A stretch of DNA of 64,000 nt from JACKOB01 sp024234575 (GTDB taxonomy: Bacteria > Pseudomonadota > Gammaproteobacteria > Pseudomonadales > Oleiphilaceae). The position numbers were made by a program, and so were the translations under genes. A model generated the notes under the pieces. It was not told the DNA's origin. It did not search any database and saw only the letters and a program-made list of their open reading frames with translations. The stretch covers positions 124,001 to 188,000 of the forward strand of contig JBPJFZ010000011.1 of assembly GCA_051208035.1 (NCBI GenBank), in the 5' to 3' direction. This document shows, in pieces, positions 9,088 to 17,683 of this stretch (positions are counted from its first letter, which is position 1; each line of letters starts with the position of its first letter).

Positions 9088-10032
9088 TTAGTCCCGCTTG
9101 CCGTCTGCGTAGTATCTAAAAACTTCTTTAAGAGGCTTTTTCGCTTTAAATGAAAAAGTATTTCTAAAGAGCTTTCCATCTATTACAACGGGATATTTAA
9201 AGTAATTCAGCAAATACACAGGGAAAGATTTTAAACCCATTATTCTACTGATAAATCGGGGTAATGATGGTGGTATGGACGGAATCTGTACACGAGTACA
9301 ACCACTCAACTGCAATGCTTCCTGATAGGACACCCAGTCATCAGGTGCAACATTATAAATGCCGGGAATATTCTTTTTATGTGCCACAACAATGGCATCC
9401 GCCATGTCGTCAATATGAATAAACTGCATCATAGGCGAGAAGCCTGCCAACACTGGCGCGTATTTGCTGCTTAATAGCAGGCTGATTGTGTTGCGCACAC
9501 CAGGGCCAACGATATTGCAGGGACGCAAGACAGTAATGTGAATATCAGGGTACTTCCATAGATAAATATTGGCTAAGTTCTCAAGCTCGACAGAATCAAC
9601 CAAATCCATTGTCAGCTCGGCAGCCTTTAACGGGGCATCTTCATCAATCAGTGCGGGGTTGTAGGCAATAGCGCCATAAACATGGAACGTTGACATAACT
9701 GTAACTTGTTTAACCCCATATTTGTGGCTTAACTCAAACAGTTTTTGCGTTCCCAGGACGTTTGCATTGTACCGCCGCATGCGTGTTTCCTGGCTTGCAA
9801 TCAGGCGGCCAAGATGAATCACACCGTCAAAGTTGTATTTTCTAAAAAGATCTTCAAAAACGCGTTTATTAAAGTCGATTCGGTAGCTGGGAATATCATC
9901 ACCCAGGTAGACCTGTTCCCGAAAATCAACCGCCACAATATTGCAGCTATCGGACATCCGATTGATAACCTGTTGTGCCAATGCTCCGGCAGAGCCGGTT
10001 ATCAAAATTGTAGGCTTATTTGTCCTGTTCAT
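9088..10032 (-). CDS. NAD-dependent epimerase/dehydratase (SDR family)
   Basis: This is an extended short-chain dehydrogenase/reductase of 314 residues. The Rossmann nucleotide loop is ILITGSAGALAQQV, and later conserved segments include GVIHLGRLIA, VMSTFHVYG, LRPCNIVGPG and FIHIDDMADAI. The usual active-site YxxxK is not clear: the corresponding helix reads NIYLWKYP, so catalysis may be atypical. It overlaps the upstream acyltransferase by one base (TAATG), so the two are translationally coupled. SDR plus acyltransferase pairs are common in lipid metabolism, and a sterol- or lipid-type substrate is possible but not shown. Confidence 0.82.
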   Translation of the reverse strand: MNRTNKPTILITGSAGALAQQVINRMSDSCNIVAVDFREQVYLGDDIPSYRIDFNKRVFEDLFRKYNFDGVIHLGRLIASQETRMRRYNANVLGTQKLFELSHKYGVKQVTVMSTFHVYGAIAYNPALIDEDAPLKAAELTMDLVDSVELENLANIYLWKYPDIHITVLRPCNIVGPGVRNTISLLLSSKYAPVLAGFSPMMQFIHIDDMADAIVVAHKKNIPGIYNVAPDDWVSYQEALQLSGCTRVQIPSIPPSLPRFISRIMGLKSFPVYLLNYFKYPVVIDGKLFRNTFSFKAKKPLKEVFRYYADGKRD

Positions 10033-10847
10033 TAAAACAACCTCTTCCTTTCCGACAAACCCTTGTCAATAAGCTTGCTAATAGCAGACTTCACCACTTC
10101 GACCCTTTCTGTAATGTGGTCTTCATCGATGACGTTATCATCGAAATAAATGGGTTCTCCGAAGTTAAGTATGACCTTTGCGGGAAAGACAACGGGGAGA
10201 GCGATAGGCACATAAGGCACACCCAGCATCTTCGCTAATGGCTTGATGTTCGCGATGGCGGGAATGGTTTCTTCACAGCCTACTACACCTACCGGAATAA
10301 TCGGCGCATTATATTTCATCGCCAGGTGCATAAAGCCATTGCCAAAGCGCTTCAACTGATATCTGTCTTTATACAATTTGCCTGAACCGCGAATACCTTC
10401 CGGGAACACGACTACTGCTTCATTATTGGATAGTATTTTGGCGCAATTGACCGGATCACCCAGTACGGCTCCAACCTGGTTTAACATATTACCCAATATA
10501 GGAACGGTGGGAAAAAAACGTTCGATCATAGCACGTGGAACGCGGGGGTTTTTCTCTCTCGACGTTAACGCATAGCCAATTAGGGTGCCATCAATAGGTA
10601 GCTGTCCACTATGATTGGCAACTATCAACACTGGCCCTTCTGCGGGCACATTGTCTATACCTCTGGCTTCAACCCGGAAGTACTTATGATAGATATAGTC
10701 GAAGATTGCCATGGCAACTTTATTGGCATCAACGTTATATCCCCAGGGATCATATCCGAGCGAGCCGACAGGTTTATTGATTTTGTTAAGTTGCGAATCC
10801 AGTTCCTTGGAAACTAGCGCATTTTTAAGAAACGACCTGATACCCAT
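10032..10847 (-). CDS. PlsC-like lysophospholipid acyltransferase
   Basis: This is a glycerolipid acyltransferase-type protein. The catalytic motif NHSGQLPID matches NHxxxxD and the glycerophosphate-binding motif reads FPEGIRGSGK. The frame is open back to TTG 10985, but that stretch overlaps a terminator for upstream transcription. ATG 10847 is preceded by GAGG at a somewhat long spacing of 11 bases, so I chose it (271 residues). It is coupled by a one-base overlap to the SDR gene. It would acylate a lysolipid or an unusual acceptor at the inner membrane; the true substrate is unknown. It is longer than PlsC itself, with about 70 residues before the catalytic motif. Confidence 0.83.
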   Translation of the reverse strand: MGIRSFLKNALVSKELDSQLNKINKPVGSLGYDPWGYNVDANKVAMAIFDYIYHKYFRVEARGIDNVPAEGPVLIVANHSGQLPIDGTLIGYALTSREKNPRVPRAMIERFFPTVPILGNMLNQVGAVLGDPVNCAKILSNNEAVVVFPEGIRGSGKLYKDRYQLKRFGNGFMHLAMKYNAPIIPVGVVGCEETIPAIANIKPLAKMLGVPYVPIALPVVFPAKVILNFGEPIYFDDNVIDEDHITERVEVVKSAISKLIDKGLSERKRLF

Positions 10848-11243
10848 GGCGTAAACGTCCTCTATTTTCCGCAAATAAAACAGGTGCAGTGGAGACAGCC
10901 TGAAACGGCCAAGAGTATAACGTGTTATCGGTTTACCAGAAATAGACTTACCAGGGTCAATGGCCAGAAAGTTGACGACGAGCAAAAAAACCCGACTCCT
11001 GGGGAAGGGGTCGGGCTGTAACGTGAGTAGTATCCATGAAAGATTCTCTACCTGGCCGGCAGCAGGGACGCCTACCGACCGTCTATTAGTATTGTTCAGA
11101 TTGGTTAATTATCAACCAATGAAAAGGATTTTTTAAAACTGTTTTGCTATAAAGAACCCTGTTTATATCACCTTAGGATTTTTGCCATCGGTTTATGGAA
11201 CCCAACGTAACAAGCTTACGATATAGCGCTCGGTAATCTTGGG
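10848..11243. other. Intergenic region between modC and the acyltransferase
   Basis: This 396-base region contains no convincing gene. It includes a strong minus-strand terminator (10984-11015), a 6-bp hairpin TTGGTT/AACCAA near 11100-11120 and, just after the modC stop, an inverted AACCCAA/TTGGGTT pair enclosing GTAA/TTAC. The structure content suggests a long modC 3' untranslated region or a small RNA. Confidence 0.5.
10984..11015 (-). terminator. Strong intrinsic terminator on the minus strand
   Basis: Read on the minus strand, CCCGAC...GTCGGG forms a GC-rich stem (extended by two pairs after one mismatch) with loop TTCCCCA, followed by seven T. The nearest upstream minus-strand gene is modC, whose stop codon is about 230 bases away. 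It separates the mod operon from the acyltransferase operon. Confidence 0.8.
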
Positions 11244-12380
11244 TTATTGCACGAGTGCAACCGACTTAATCTGTGCCCACACAGGCATTCCTGGCGTTAG
11301 ATTTAGATAATGGGCTGATTTTGCGGTGAGCCGGGCGATGATGTAAGACTCGCCTGCATTAAGACGAACAATAGTAATGGTGCCTTCATCAGTCGTGAAG
11401 ATTTCGCATACCTTAACAGGGATTTTGTTGAGAATGCTGGTGTCATGATGGTTATCGAGCGCAATACTGACATCCCGTGCCAGCACGCGTACCCTGACAG
11501 GCCGATTGATTTCGTCACCGGTATCCCGTAGCCAAAGGTCACCACCATCAAAAGCGATGCGGCTGAGGTGCCATCGTGTGTCCCGCTCAATTACCGTTCC
11601 ATCCAAAATGACGCCAAGGTCGCTTTCCGGCTGAAATGTGGGATTAATACGAGAAAACACATCGGTAACCGAGCCACTTGCTGCAACTTTACCTTGATCA
11701 AGTACGACAACATGGTCCGCCAGTTTTACCACTTCATCAATTGAGTGACTGACATACAGAATAGGAACCGATGAAGTGGCACAGAGGTTTTCCAAGTAGG
11801 GTAGTATTTCCTGTTTTCTCGCCATATCGAGGGATGCAAGAGGTTCATCCATTAATAGAAGTTGCGGTTGTATCAGTAAAGCGCGGGCAATGGCAACACG
11901 CTGACGTTCACCCCCGGATAGTTCGTGGGGATAACGCTGCAAGACGTTTTCAATACCCAATGTCTGCAGAATATTTTTGAAGTTTTGGTTATTCTTGGGA
12001 AGACCAGAACGTTTGATTGCGTATTGCAGGTTATCTGATGCGGTCAAATGTGCAAACAAACTGGCTTCCTGAAAAACATAACCAATGGGCCGTTTATAAG
12101 CAGGGAGAAAGGTTTTATCGCTTTGCCAAATGCTGCCATTTACATCGAGCTTTCCGCTGGCTTTTTCTAATCCGGCGATACACCTGAGAAAAGTGGTTTT
12201 TCCAGAGCCAGAATGTCCAAATATCGCCGTCACGCCACTTCCTGGAATCACTACATCTACATCCAGCGAAAACCCCACATTTTTTTGTGTGTCGGGCCTT
12301 ATCAGACGCAGCTTGATCCGAATGGGCGCTGGTTTCTCTTGGTCAGGGTTCAGGCGGGCCTCTAAAATTCTATCGCTCAA
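11244..12380 (-). CDS. modC: Molybdate ABC transporter ATP-binding protein ModC
   Basis: This 378-residue ATPase energises molybdate import. It shows Walker A GHSGSGKTT, the ABC signature LSGGERQRVAIARALL, Walker B LLLMDEPLASLD and the switch histidine in YVSHSIDEV. The C-terminal ~130 residues look like the TOBE/Mop molybdate-binding domain expected in ModC, and full length is close to that of E. coli ModC. It overlaps modB by 11 bases and ends the modABC operon. Molybdate would supply molybdenum enzymes such as nitrate reductase, which fits a denitrifier that also carries nos genes. Confidence 0.93.
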   Translation of the reverse strand: MSDRILEARLNPDQEKPAPIRIKLRLIRPDTQKNVGFSLDVDVVIPGSGVTAIFGHSGSGKTTFLRCIAGLEKASGKLDVNGSIWQSDKTFLPAYKRPIGYVFQEASLFAHLTASDNLQYAIKRSGLPKNNQNFKNILQTLGIENVLQRYPHELSGGERQRVAIARALLIQPQLLLMDEPLASLDMARKQEILPYLENLCATSSVPILYVSHSIDEVVKLADHVVVLDQGKVAASGSVTDVFSRINPTFQPESDLGVILDGTVIERDTRWHLSRIAFDGGDLWLRDTGDEINRPVRVRVLARDVSIALDNHHDTSILNKIPVKVCEIFTTDEGTITIVRLNAGESYIIARLTAKSAHYLNLTPGMPVWAQIKSVALVQ

Positions 12381-13065
12381 GCTTGAGCCCCCAGATATTG
12401 TGCCGACGACGCAGGCTATAGAGCCCTAATAGCACTAAAAACGAAAACAAAAGCATCATTCCTGCGAGCATGTGCGCTTGTGCGTAATCCATTACTTCGA
12501 CGTGATCGTAGATTTGCACAGACATCACACGTGTTTCTCCGGGAATGTTTCCACCAACCATCAGCACGATACCGAACTCACCTACGGTATGCGCAAAACC
12601 AAGCACCGCCGCAGTGATAAAACCGGGTTTCGCCATGGGAACAATAACGCTAAAAAACGTGTCCCAGGGGCCTGCTCTTAACGTCGCTGCGACCTCAAGC
12701 GGACGGTCTCCCAACGCTTCAAAGGCATTTTGAATGGGCTGAACCACAAACGGCATCGAATAAAATACAGACGCTACCACTAAACCGGTAAATGTAAATG
12801 GAAGTGTGCCAAACCCAAGACTTTGAGTAAGCTCACCAATAACCCCCTGCGGTCCCATTGCCACCAATAAATAAAACCCTAAAACGGTAGGGGGGAGCAC
12901 AAGAGGTAAGGCAACAACGGCGCTGATAGGCCCTTTCCATGCTGATTTGGTTCTGGCAAGCCACCAGGCTATTGGCGTCCCGATTAACATTAATAACAGG
13001 GTAACCGTTGTTGCTAGCCGAAGTGTCAGCAGGATCGTTTCAATGTCGCTATCTGAAAAATTCAT
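12370..13065 (-). CDS. modB: Molybdate ABC transporter permease ModB
   Basis: This inner-membrane permease of 231 residues has about five hydrophobic segments. The ABC coupling loop reads EVAATLRAGPWDTFFSV, the EAA motif of molybdate and sulfate permeases. It lies between modA (15-base gap) and modC (11-base overlap), so all three are read as one operon. Size and topology match ModB closely. Confidence 0.93.
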   Translation of the reverse strand: MNFSDSDIETILLTLRLATTVTLLLMLIGTPIAWWLARTKSAWKGPISAVVALPLVLPPTVLGFYLLVAMGPQGVIGELTQSLGFGTLPFTFTGLVVASVFYSMPFVVQPIQNAFEALGDRPLEVAATLRAGPWDTFFSVIVPMAKPGFITAAVLGFAHTVGEFGIVLMVGGNIPGETRVMSVQIYDHVEVMDYAQAHMLAGMMLLFSFLVLLGLYSLRRRHNIWGLKLER

Positions 13066-13080
13066 AGTGGACTTGATGCT

Positions 13081-13848
13081 TTAAGGTTCTTGGTTGTGTT
13101 GCATTTTATATCCAAAAGAAGTGATTACCGCTTGCGTATGGTTCTCTTGCATATACTTGATAAATGCATTGGCAGCTGCGTTATTTCTTCCACTTGCTAA
13201 CAACGCAGCATCTTGTTTAATTGGTTCATAAAGCTCGGCAGGAATCAGCCAGGCGGTTGTGTTGTTAAGTGCATTACCAGCGGCGAGCTGAGAAAGTGCA
13301 ACAAAGCCTAATTCGGCGTTTTGACTGTAAACAAATTGGTAGGTTTGGGCGATATTCTCACCCAGCACCCATTTAGATGCGGTGCTTTCTCGCAAATGTA
13401 AATTTTCTAACACCTGCACCGCTGCAGCTCCGTAAGGTGCAAGCTTGGGGTTTGCCAGCGTCATCTTTGTAAAATTACCTGTTTTAAGTTGTTCCACAGC
13501 ATTGATACTTCCATTCAAATTAGAAGACCAGAGTGCCAACTGGCCAACCGCATAGGTAAATCTGCTGGATTGAACGATCAATCCATCTTTTGCGAGGGCA
13601 TCTATTTTCGTTTGATCCGCTGAAAAAAATGCATGATAGGGTGCCCCATGAATGATTTGTGCGTAGAGCTTGCCCGACGAACCAAACGCCAGTCGTACTT
13701 TGTGTTCCGTTGTCTTCTCGAATTCCTGTGCCAGGTATTGCATTGGTTTCATAAAATTTGATGCGACAGCAAGGATAATTTCTTCAGCAATCGATACAGG
13801 GGAGCCAACTGAAATCAATATTAAAAAAACAAGAGACAGCGCACGCAT
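13081..13848 (-). CDS. modA: Molybdate-binding periplasmic protein ModA
   Basis: This 255-residue solute-binding protein captures molybdate in the periplasm. A signal peptide ends near VSIAEEI. Family features include LAVASNFMKPMQYLAQEFE, FGSSGKLYAQI (oxyanion-binding Ser region), HAFFSADQ and the TYQFVYSQNAELGFVA segment. It heads the modABC operon from ATG 13848. I looked for a ModE-type operator upstream and did not see a convincing one, so regulation is not known. Confidence 0.92.
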   Translation of the reverse strand: MRALSLVFLILISVGSPVSIAEEIILAVASNFMKPMQYLAQEFEKTTEHKVRLAFGSSGKLYAQIIHGAPYHAFFSADQTKIDALAKDGLIVQSSRFTYAVGQLALWSSNLNGSINAVEQLKTGNFTKMTLANPKLAPYGAAAVQVLENLHLRESTASKWVLGENIAQTYQFVYSQNAELGFVALSQLAAGNALNNTTAWLIPAELYEPIKQDAALLASGRNNAAANAFIKYMQENHTQAVITSFGYKMQHNQEP

Positions 13849-14013
13849 CTATAGCCCTTATGTAATGAATTTCTGTCTAGTCCGTTTTACCGACTGTGTC
13901 TGACTATAACTCACGAATTTTTAAACGGCATTATAGTGCAGTATCCGATCTGCAGGAGCAAGCACCGGTATTTAGCAGGAAAGGTTATTAGAAGCCAACA
14001 GTGGAAAACAAAA

Positions 14014-14073
14014 CCAAATTATCTAAAACCAAGTTATCTAAAACTAAGTTATCTAAAACTAAGCTACCTTTAG
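14014..14073. repeat. 15-bp tandem repeat, about 3.5 copies
   Basis: Units beginning at 14014, 14029, 14044 and 14059 follow the pattern CYAAGTTATCTAAAA. The last copy is degraded and overlaps the stop codon of the amidase-like gene. The period is a multiple of three. Confidence 0.9.
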
Positions 14074-14936
14074 TGAAGTTGTTTGTTTTGTTCTGCCGAC
14101 GAACTTTCTGCCAGGTAGCTCTCGGCTTCATCCGGTGATAGGTCACTGTTGCTGGCCCATGGCATCGAGCGATAATGCGGCAGAGAGCTCTGGTGATGGG
14201 AAAATGGATACTTGATGATGTCGAAATACGGCGAGTAGTCGAAATCAGATGGTGTACACAGTTTAGGGTTGCGGCGATAAAAGCTATATTCATTTCCATT
14301 TTTTTCAGCACGCTTCACCAACGGAAGAATAGGGTACTGAATGGAAGCAAATGCCTCGGCGATCATTGTTGAGCATACTGTTTTCGTGGGCTTGCCTACA
14401 TGTCTTGCAAACAGAGAAGAGCGCCAACGACGGGGCATTATCCACCATGGAAAAAGCAGCCGCGCCAAATCAAAGATCTGCCTTACGTCGTAATTATTTC
14501 CTAATCGGCTCACCGCATAATTGATCACCTTCTGCGAGTCCTGATAGGTCAGGTCCCGTGGGCGACATATGCGCAAGTGTTCACGGTCATAAGTAGTTAG
14601 AGGTCTAACGATAGTGCCTAAGCCCAGCTCACTTTCAATAATCAACTGTACATCAGGCTGACCATCATAAAATGACTTTACACGCTCTCTGGATAGCGGG
14701 TGCTCTATCTCATGTAAGCGCCCGATATACAGTGCCGCATGTGACCACCTTGATTGCGTTATAACCTTTATCACCTCGCTAACGCGCGTGCGCCCCTCAA
14801 CAAGGACGACGTCTCCTGGTTTGACTTCGAAGCGCACCCGTGAGAAATCACTCATCGGCACCGCGCGAAGCGGGAACTCATGATTTAGCCACTTGATGAT
14901 AAAATTCGAAAGAATATTAAAGGAAATCATCTGCAA
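14070..14936 (-). CDS. Permuted papain-fold amidase/peptidase (YiiX/NlpC-P60 superfamily)
   Basis: This 288-residue protein resembles circularly permuted NlpC/P60 enzymes. The domain opens with VKPGDVVLVEGRTRVSEVI, the histidine lies in SRWSHAALYIG, a glutamate in LIIESELG, and the nucleophile cysteine in KTVCSTMIAEAF. The order His-Glu-Cys is that of the permuted subgroup (YiiX, YebB). Such enzymes are thought to cut amide or thioester bonds in cell wall or lipids. No signal peptide is clear, but the N terminus has a short hydrophobic stretch. It stands alone, and its 3' end touches a 15-bp tandem repeat. Confidence 0.78.
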   Translation of the reverse strand: MQMISFNILSNFIIKWLNHEFPLRAVPMSDFSRVRFEVKPGDVVLVEGRTRVSEVIKVITQSRWSHAALYIGRLHEIEHPLSRERVKSFYDGQPDVQLIIESELGLGTIVRPLTTYDREHLRICRPRDLTYQDSQKVINYAVSRLGNNYDVRQIFDLARLLFPWWIMPRRWRSSLFARHVGKPTKTVCSTMIAEAFASIQYPILPLVKRAEKNGNEYSFYRRNPKLCTPSDFDYSPYFDIIKYPFSHHQSSLPHYRSMPWASNSDLSPDEAESYLAESSSAEQNKQLH

Positions 14937-15090
14937 TACTCTTACGTTGACAGAGGGCTGGACTATAAATATCGCACATTGCTTATTCTAGAAAGCCGTT
15001 ACCTTACATTTATAGACCAGAACAGGCAGGAAGCGCAGTAAACGAGCAGAAATATTACAATGTTTTATTTTTTTACCGAGGTGCCGATCT

Positions 15091-16086
15091 TTACGATAGC
15101 TCGCTCTTCCAGCGTTTGATCGACACTTGTGTCTTCACCGCCTCGATTATCTCAATTACCATTACCCTGAAATCTTCATCGGTGACAGTAGGTGTGTGCG
15201 TAGGCGCTAAAATAATTTCCGCCAGATCGGCGATAAAAACTTTGCTGTCCTCGCTAGACAAATCTATGAGAATGTTTTCGACAGTTTTGTACACCACATC
15301 GGTAATTGTGTCGTTCAGCGAAGCGGCAATAGTCGAGCCGATTATCGGCGCATATTTTAGCCTGCCTATTTCTTCATTTTGCCTTACGGCATCCGAGACA
15401 ACTTGTTCAATATATGATCGAATATCGTCGCGCTTATCCAGCATAATATGCTTTGTTTTCTCTTCAATGTGATCGGCAAACCAGTCCACAAGCAACTGTT
15501 TTCGTGGCATTAGGATTTTCTGAACCACTTCATCAGTTAAGGGGGCACCCTTGGCCAACTCTTTCTGCGCACCACTTAAAACATTGACAACTATGCGGTC
15601 TGATAGCTCTTCTAAAAAAACGTTGTAATAGAAAATGATAAAACCAAATACGGGCAGCTCTTTAAAATCAACAATTTTATACTTATGCAACCGATAACAA
15701 ATGGAAAACAGCCGCAGAAACCGAAGCGCCCGGTAGGGGCCGACAGGAATGCAGCCTAGCAGATCGTACCAATGCACAAACGCGAAAAAATACCACCTTA
15801 CAAACTCTTTATTCTTAACTGAAATTATCCAGCGAGCCATGAATTCTGTTAGAAAAATACTGACGAAAACCAGATCAATAAGAATGAAATTTTCATGCAG
15901 AGGCGTATAGAATTGATGCACTTGCGGAAAAGTGTCGGAAATAAACTGATTAACCAGCTGTATACCAAAAACGGAATCCAGAATAATCCACAAAAGGTTA
16001 ATGCTCACCAGCACAAGCATCGCCAGATCAATAATAAAAAAGGGCAATTGATGGCTCTGGCGTAAATTGTTGATATTAATATTCAA
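15091..16086 (-). CDS. Membrane protein with voltage-sensor-like four-helix domain
   Basis: The N-terminal 150 residues of this 331-residue protein form about four hydrophobic helices, including LAMLVLVSINLLWIILDSVF and FILIDLVFVSIFLTEFMARW. An S4-like helix has arginines every third residue (RALRFLRLFSICYR). This is the layout of the voltage-sensor domain of ion channels, but I see no pore helix or GYG filter. The C-terminal half is soluble and mixed alpha-helical, with repeated acidic stretches. It might be a proton channel-like sensor, or a family of unknown function. It is a single gene with no operon partner. Confidence 0.6.
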   Translation of the reverse strand: MNININNLRQSHQLPFFIIDLAMLVLVSINLLWIILDSVFGIQLVNQFISDTFPQVHQFYTPLHENFILIDLVFVSIFLTEFMARWIISVKNKEFVRWYFFAFVHWYDLLGCIPVGPYRALRFLRLFSICYRLHKYKIVDFKELPVFGFIIFYYNVFLEELSDRIVVNVLSGAQKELAKGAPLTDEVVQKILMPRKQLLVDWFADHIEEKTKHIMLDKRDDIRSYIEQVVSDAVRQNEEIGRLKYAPIIGSTIAASLNDTITDVVYKTVENILIDLSSEDSKVFIADLAEIILAPTHTPTVTDEDFRVMVIEIIEAVKTQVSIKRWKSELS

Positions 16087-16320
16087 TGTAATACATGCCT
16101 TTATCTAAATAGTCGTTGGTAAAACCCGCTAATCGTGCAGTTTAGACCGCTAGCCAGCCGCATCGTCATTCATTTGCCAGAACATTTAATTTATACTAGC
16201 AACCTAGCATAGATTAGAACATCGACGCTCTATCTAAATGATGAGCTAAGCGATGTCGTTATAACGAATTAATTAATTTATCAATGAATCGATTTTATTT
16301 TCAGTCAAGGACAAAAATTC

Positions 16321-16749
16321 ATGGCACATAATGATGACCAGGATAAAAAAGCAGAACAACGCAGCGATGCGGAAAACATTGAAAGCGGTGCCCATTTGTC
16401 TGAAAAAATCAAAGAATCCGCCCGACAAATATGGCTGGCTGGATTAGGTGCTTATAATAAAGCCGAAGAAGACGCGGGGAAAATTTTCGAGAAGCTTGTT
16501 AAAGAGGGTGAGGAAATCGAGAACAAAACCCGTGGTGTAGTAGAAAAACGCATTAAAGCGGTCGAAGAAACAGTCGGTGAGGTGAAAGAAAAGGCCACCG
16601 GTACATGGGATAAACTAGAAAGTGTTTTTGATCAGCGCGTATCTCGTGCAATAAACAGACTTGGTCTTCCATCGAAATCAGATGTTCGAGAGTTAAACGA
16701 GAAAATCGACAAGCTAAACGAGAAAATTAAAAAGCTCGAGAAGAAATAG
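16321..16749 (+). CDS. Phasin (polyhydroxyalkanoate granule-associated protein, PhaI-like)
   Basis: This 142-residue amphipathic helical protein has the phasin core QIWLAGLGAYNKAEEDAGKI followed by a long coiled coil (KLNEKIKKLEKK at the end). Phasins coat PHA granules and control their size. An AAGGA site lies about 10 bases before the ATG. A hairpin downstream probably terminates it. The related PhaF-like protein at 19966-20610 supports PHA metabolism in this organism, although no PHA synthase is in the window. Confidence 0.85.
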   Translation: MAHNDDQDKKAEQRSDAENIESGAHLSEKIKESARQIWLAGLGAYNKAEEDAGKIFEKLVKEGEEIENKTRGVVEKRIKAVEETVGEVKEKATGTWDKLESVFDQRVSRAINRLGLPSKSDVRELNEKIDKLNEKIKKLEKK

Positions 16750-16774
16750 AGATACTCTCTTCAAGCGATACCTT

Positions 16775-16801
16775 CCCCGTACTATTATTAATTGAACGGG
16801 G
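16775..16801 (+). terminator. Stem-loop after the phasin gene
   Basis: CCCCGT and ACGGGG form a six-pair GC-rich stem with a 15-base A/T-rich loop, 26 bases after the phasin stop. The following T tract is poor. Confidence 0.5.
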
Positions 16802-16819
16802 CAGTTGTGTCATATAAAT

Positions 16820-16856
16820 GCGAGGGGCTAACACGTACAACGTGATTAGCCCTGCG
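16820..16856 (-). terminator. Long hairpin terminating the gene at 16859-17509
   Basis: GGGCTAACACG (16825-16835) pairs with CGTGATTAGCCC (16841-16852) apart from one bulged A. On the minus strand it begins within ten bases of the stop codon and is followed by an A/T-rich stretch. Confidence 0.65.
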
Positions 16857-16858
16857 AG

Positions 16859-17509
16859 TCAGATGATAAAGCCGTACTCATTGATGCTGCTAAACAAGCT
16901 GTTTTTCGCCGGTACAGAACGCTTTTCTAACCATATTTTCGCTGCAGCCTTTCCAGAGGCAAGAATATTGTCAAAATCTTCTTCTAGAGAGAGATATTTC
17001 TGGCTGGTAAGTTTGCTAGCTTCGTCAAAAGGCAGGTTCAAGTTTCGCGTAATGAGAAACGCTAAAATATCTTCGCGATCTTCATCACTGCAATCGAAGT
17101 AATGGACGATTTGCGCTGCCGCCCCATGAAAATAAGCGACAATTGAATGTATCAGCCAGTCACTTTTATGCTTCTTTAAACAGACCCCTTTTTGCTTTAA
17201 ATCAAGCATTTGCAGCCCCGCAAAGATCTGTGCTTTCGCAAACCCGTCAATGCGATTACTGCTATTGATAGTTTTTTGTGGAAGAGAAATGTTTGAGGTT
17301 TGGTTGTGAGCTTTTTTCGATCTGACACCTTCTCGTTTACCACCAACGATAGGGGGCAAAACGTCTGTGAGAATATCAGTGAAGCCCATCGCAACGGCAG
17401 TGCTGTCTTGGTTGAGCTTGCCAGACTGAGAAAGTCTGTACAATCGAATAAGCAATATAGATGTAAGTGAAAGTAAAATTATTTGTGCGATAGCAACTAA
17501 GTAAAACAT
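16859..17509 (-). CDS. Hypothetical membrane-anchored protein
   Basis: I do not recognise this 216-residue protein. It begins with a membrane segment (YLVAIAQIILLSLTSILLI) and continues with a soluble, mainly helical domain containing four cysteines and a WLIHSIVAYFHGAA helix. Codon use resembles its neighbours. A strong hairpin follows the stop codon. It is convergent with the phasin gene and has no operon partner. Confidence 0.65.
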   Translation of the reverse strand: MFYLVAIAQIILLSLTSILLIRLYRLSQSGKLNQDSTAVAMGFTDILTDVLPPIVGGKREGVRSKKAHNQTSNISLPQKTINSSNRIDGFAKAQIFAGLQMLDLKQKGVCLKKHKSDWLIHSIVAYFHGAAAQIVHYFDCSDEDREDILAFLITRNLNLPFDEASKLTSQKYLSLEEDFDNILASGKAAAKIWLEKRSVPAKNSLFSSINEYGFII

Positions 17510-17683
17510 CGTCCTTAACCATCCTTACAACCTGATAATGTAAATATATTATAAGGTATGTTACCGAATGTAACAGGCAGTAGTTGGACAAATGTGCGGA
17601 AACTCATCACAAAACGAGAGTTTAATCTTACTTAACAGTGGGTTGTCTGATGTGGCGCCTGCGACCAGCAATGGTTTAGCCGA

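Noticed and set aside
13849..13990. Searched for a ModE operator upstream of modA
   Set aside because: No good match to the two-half-site consensus.
13988..14311. 107-residue minus-strand frame ending in LVLDN repeats
   Set aside because: Only a translation of the 15-bp tandem repeat in another frame.
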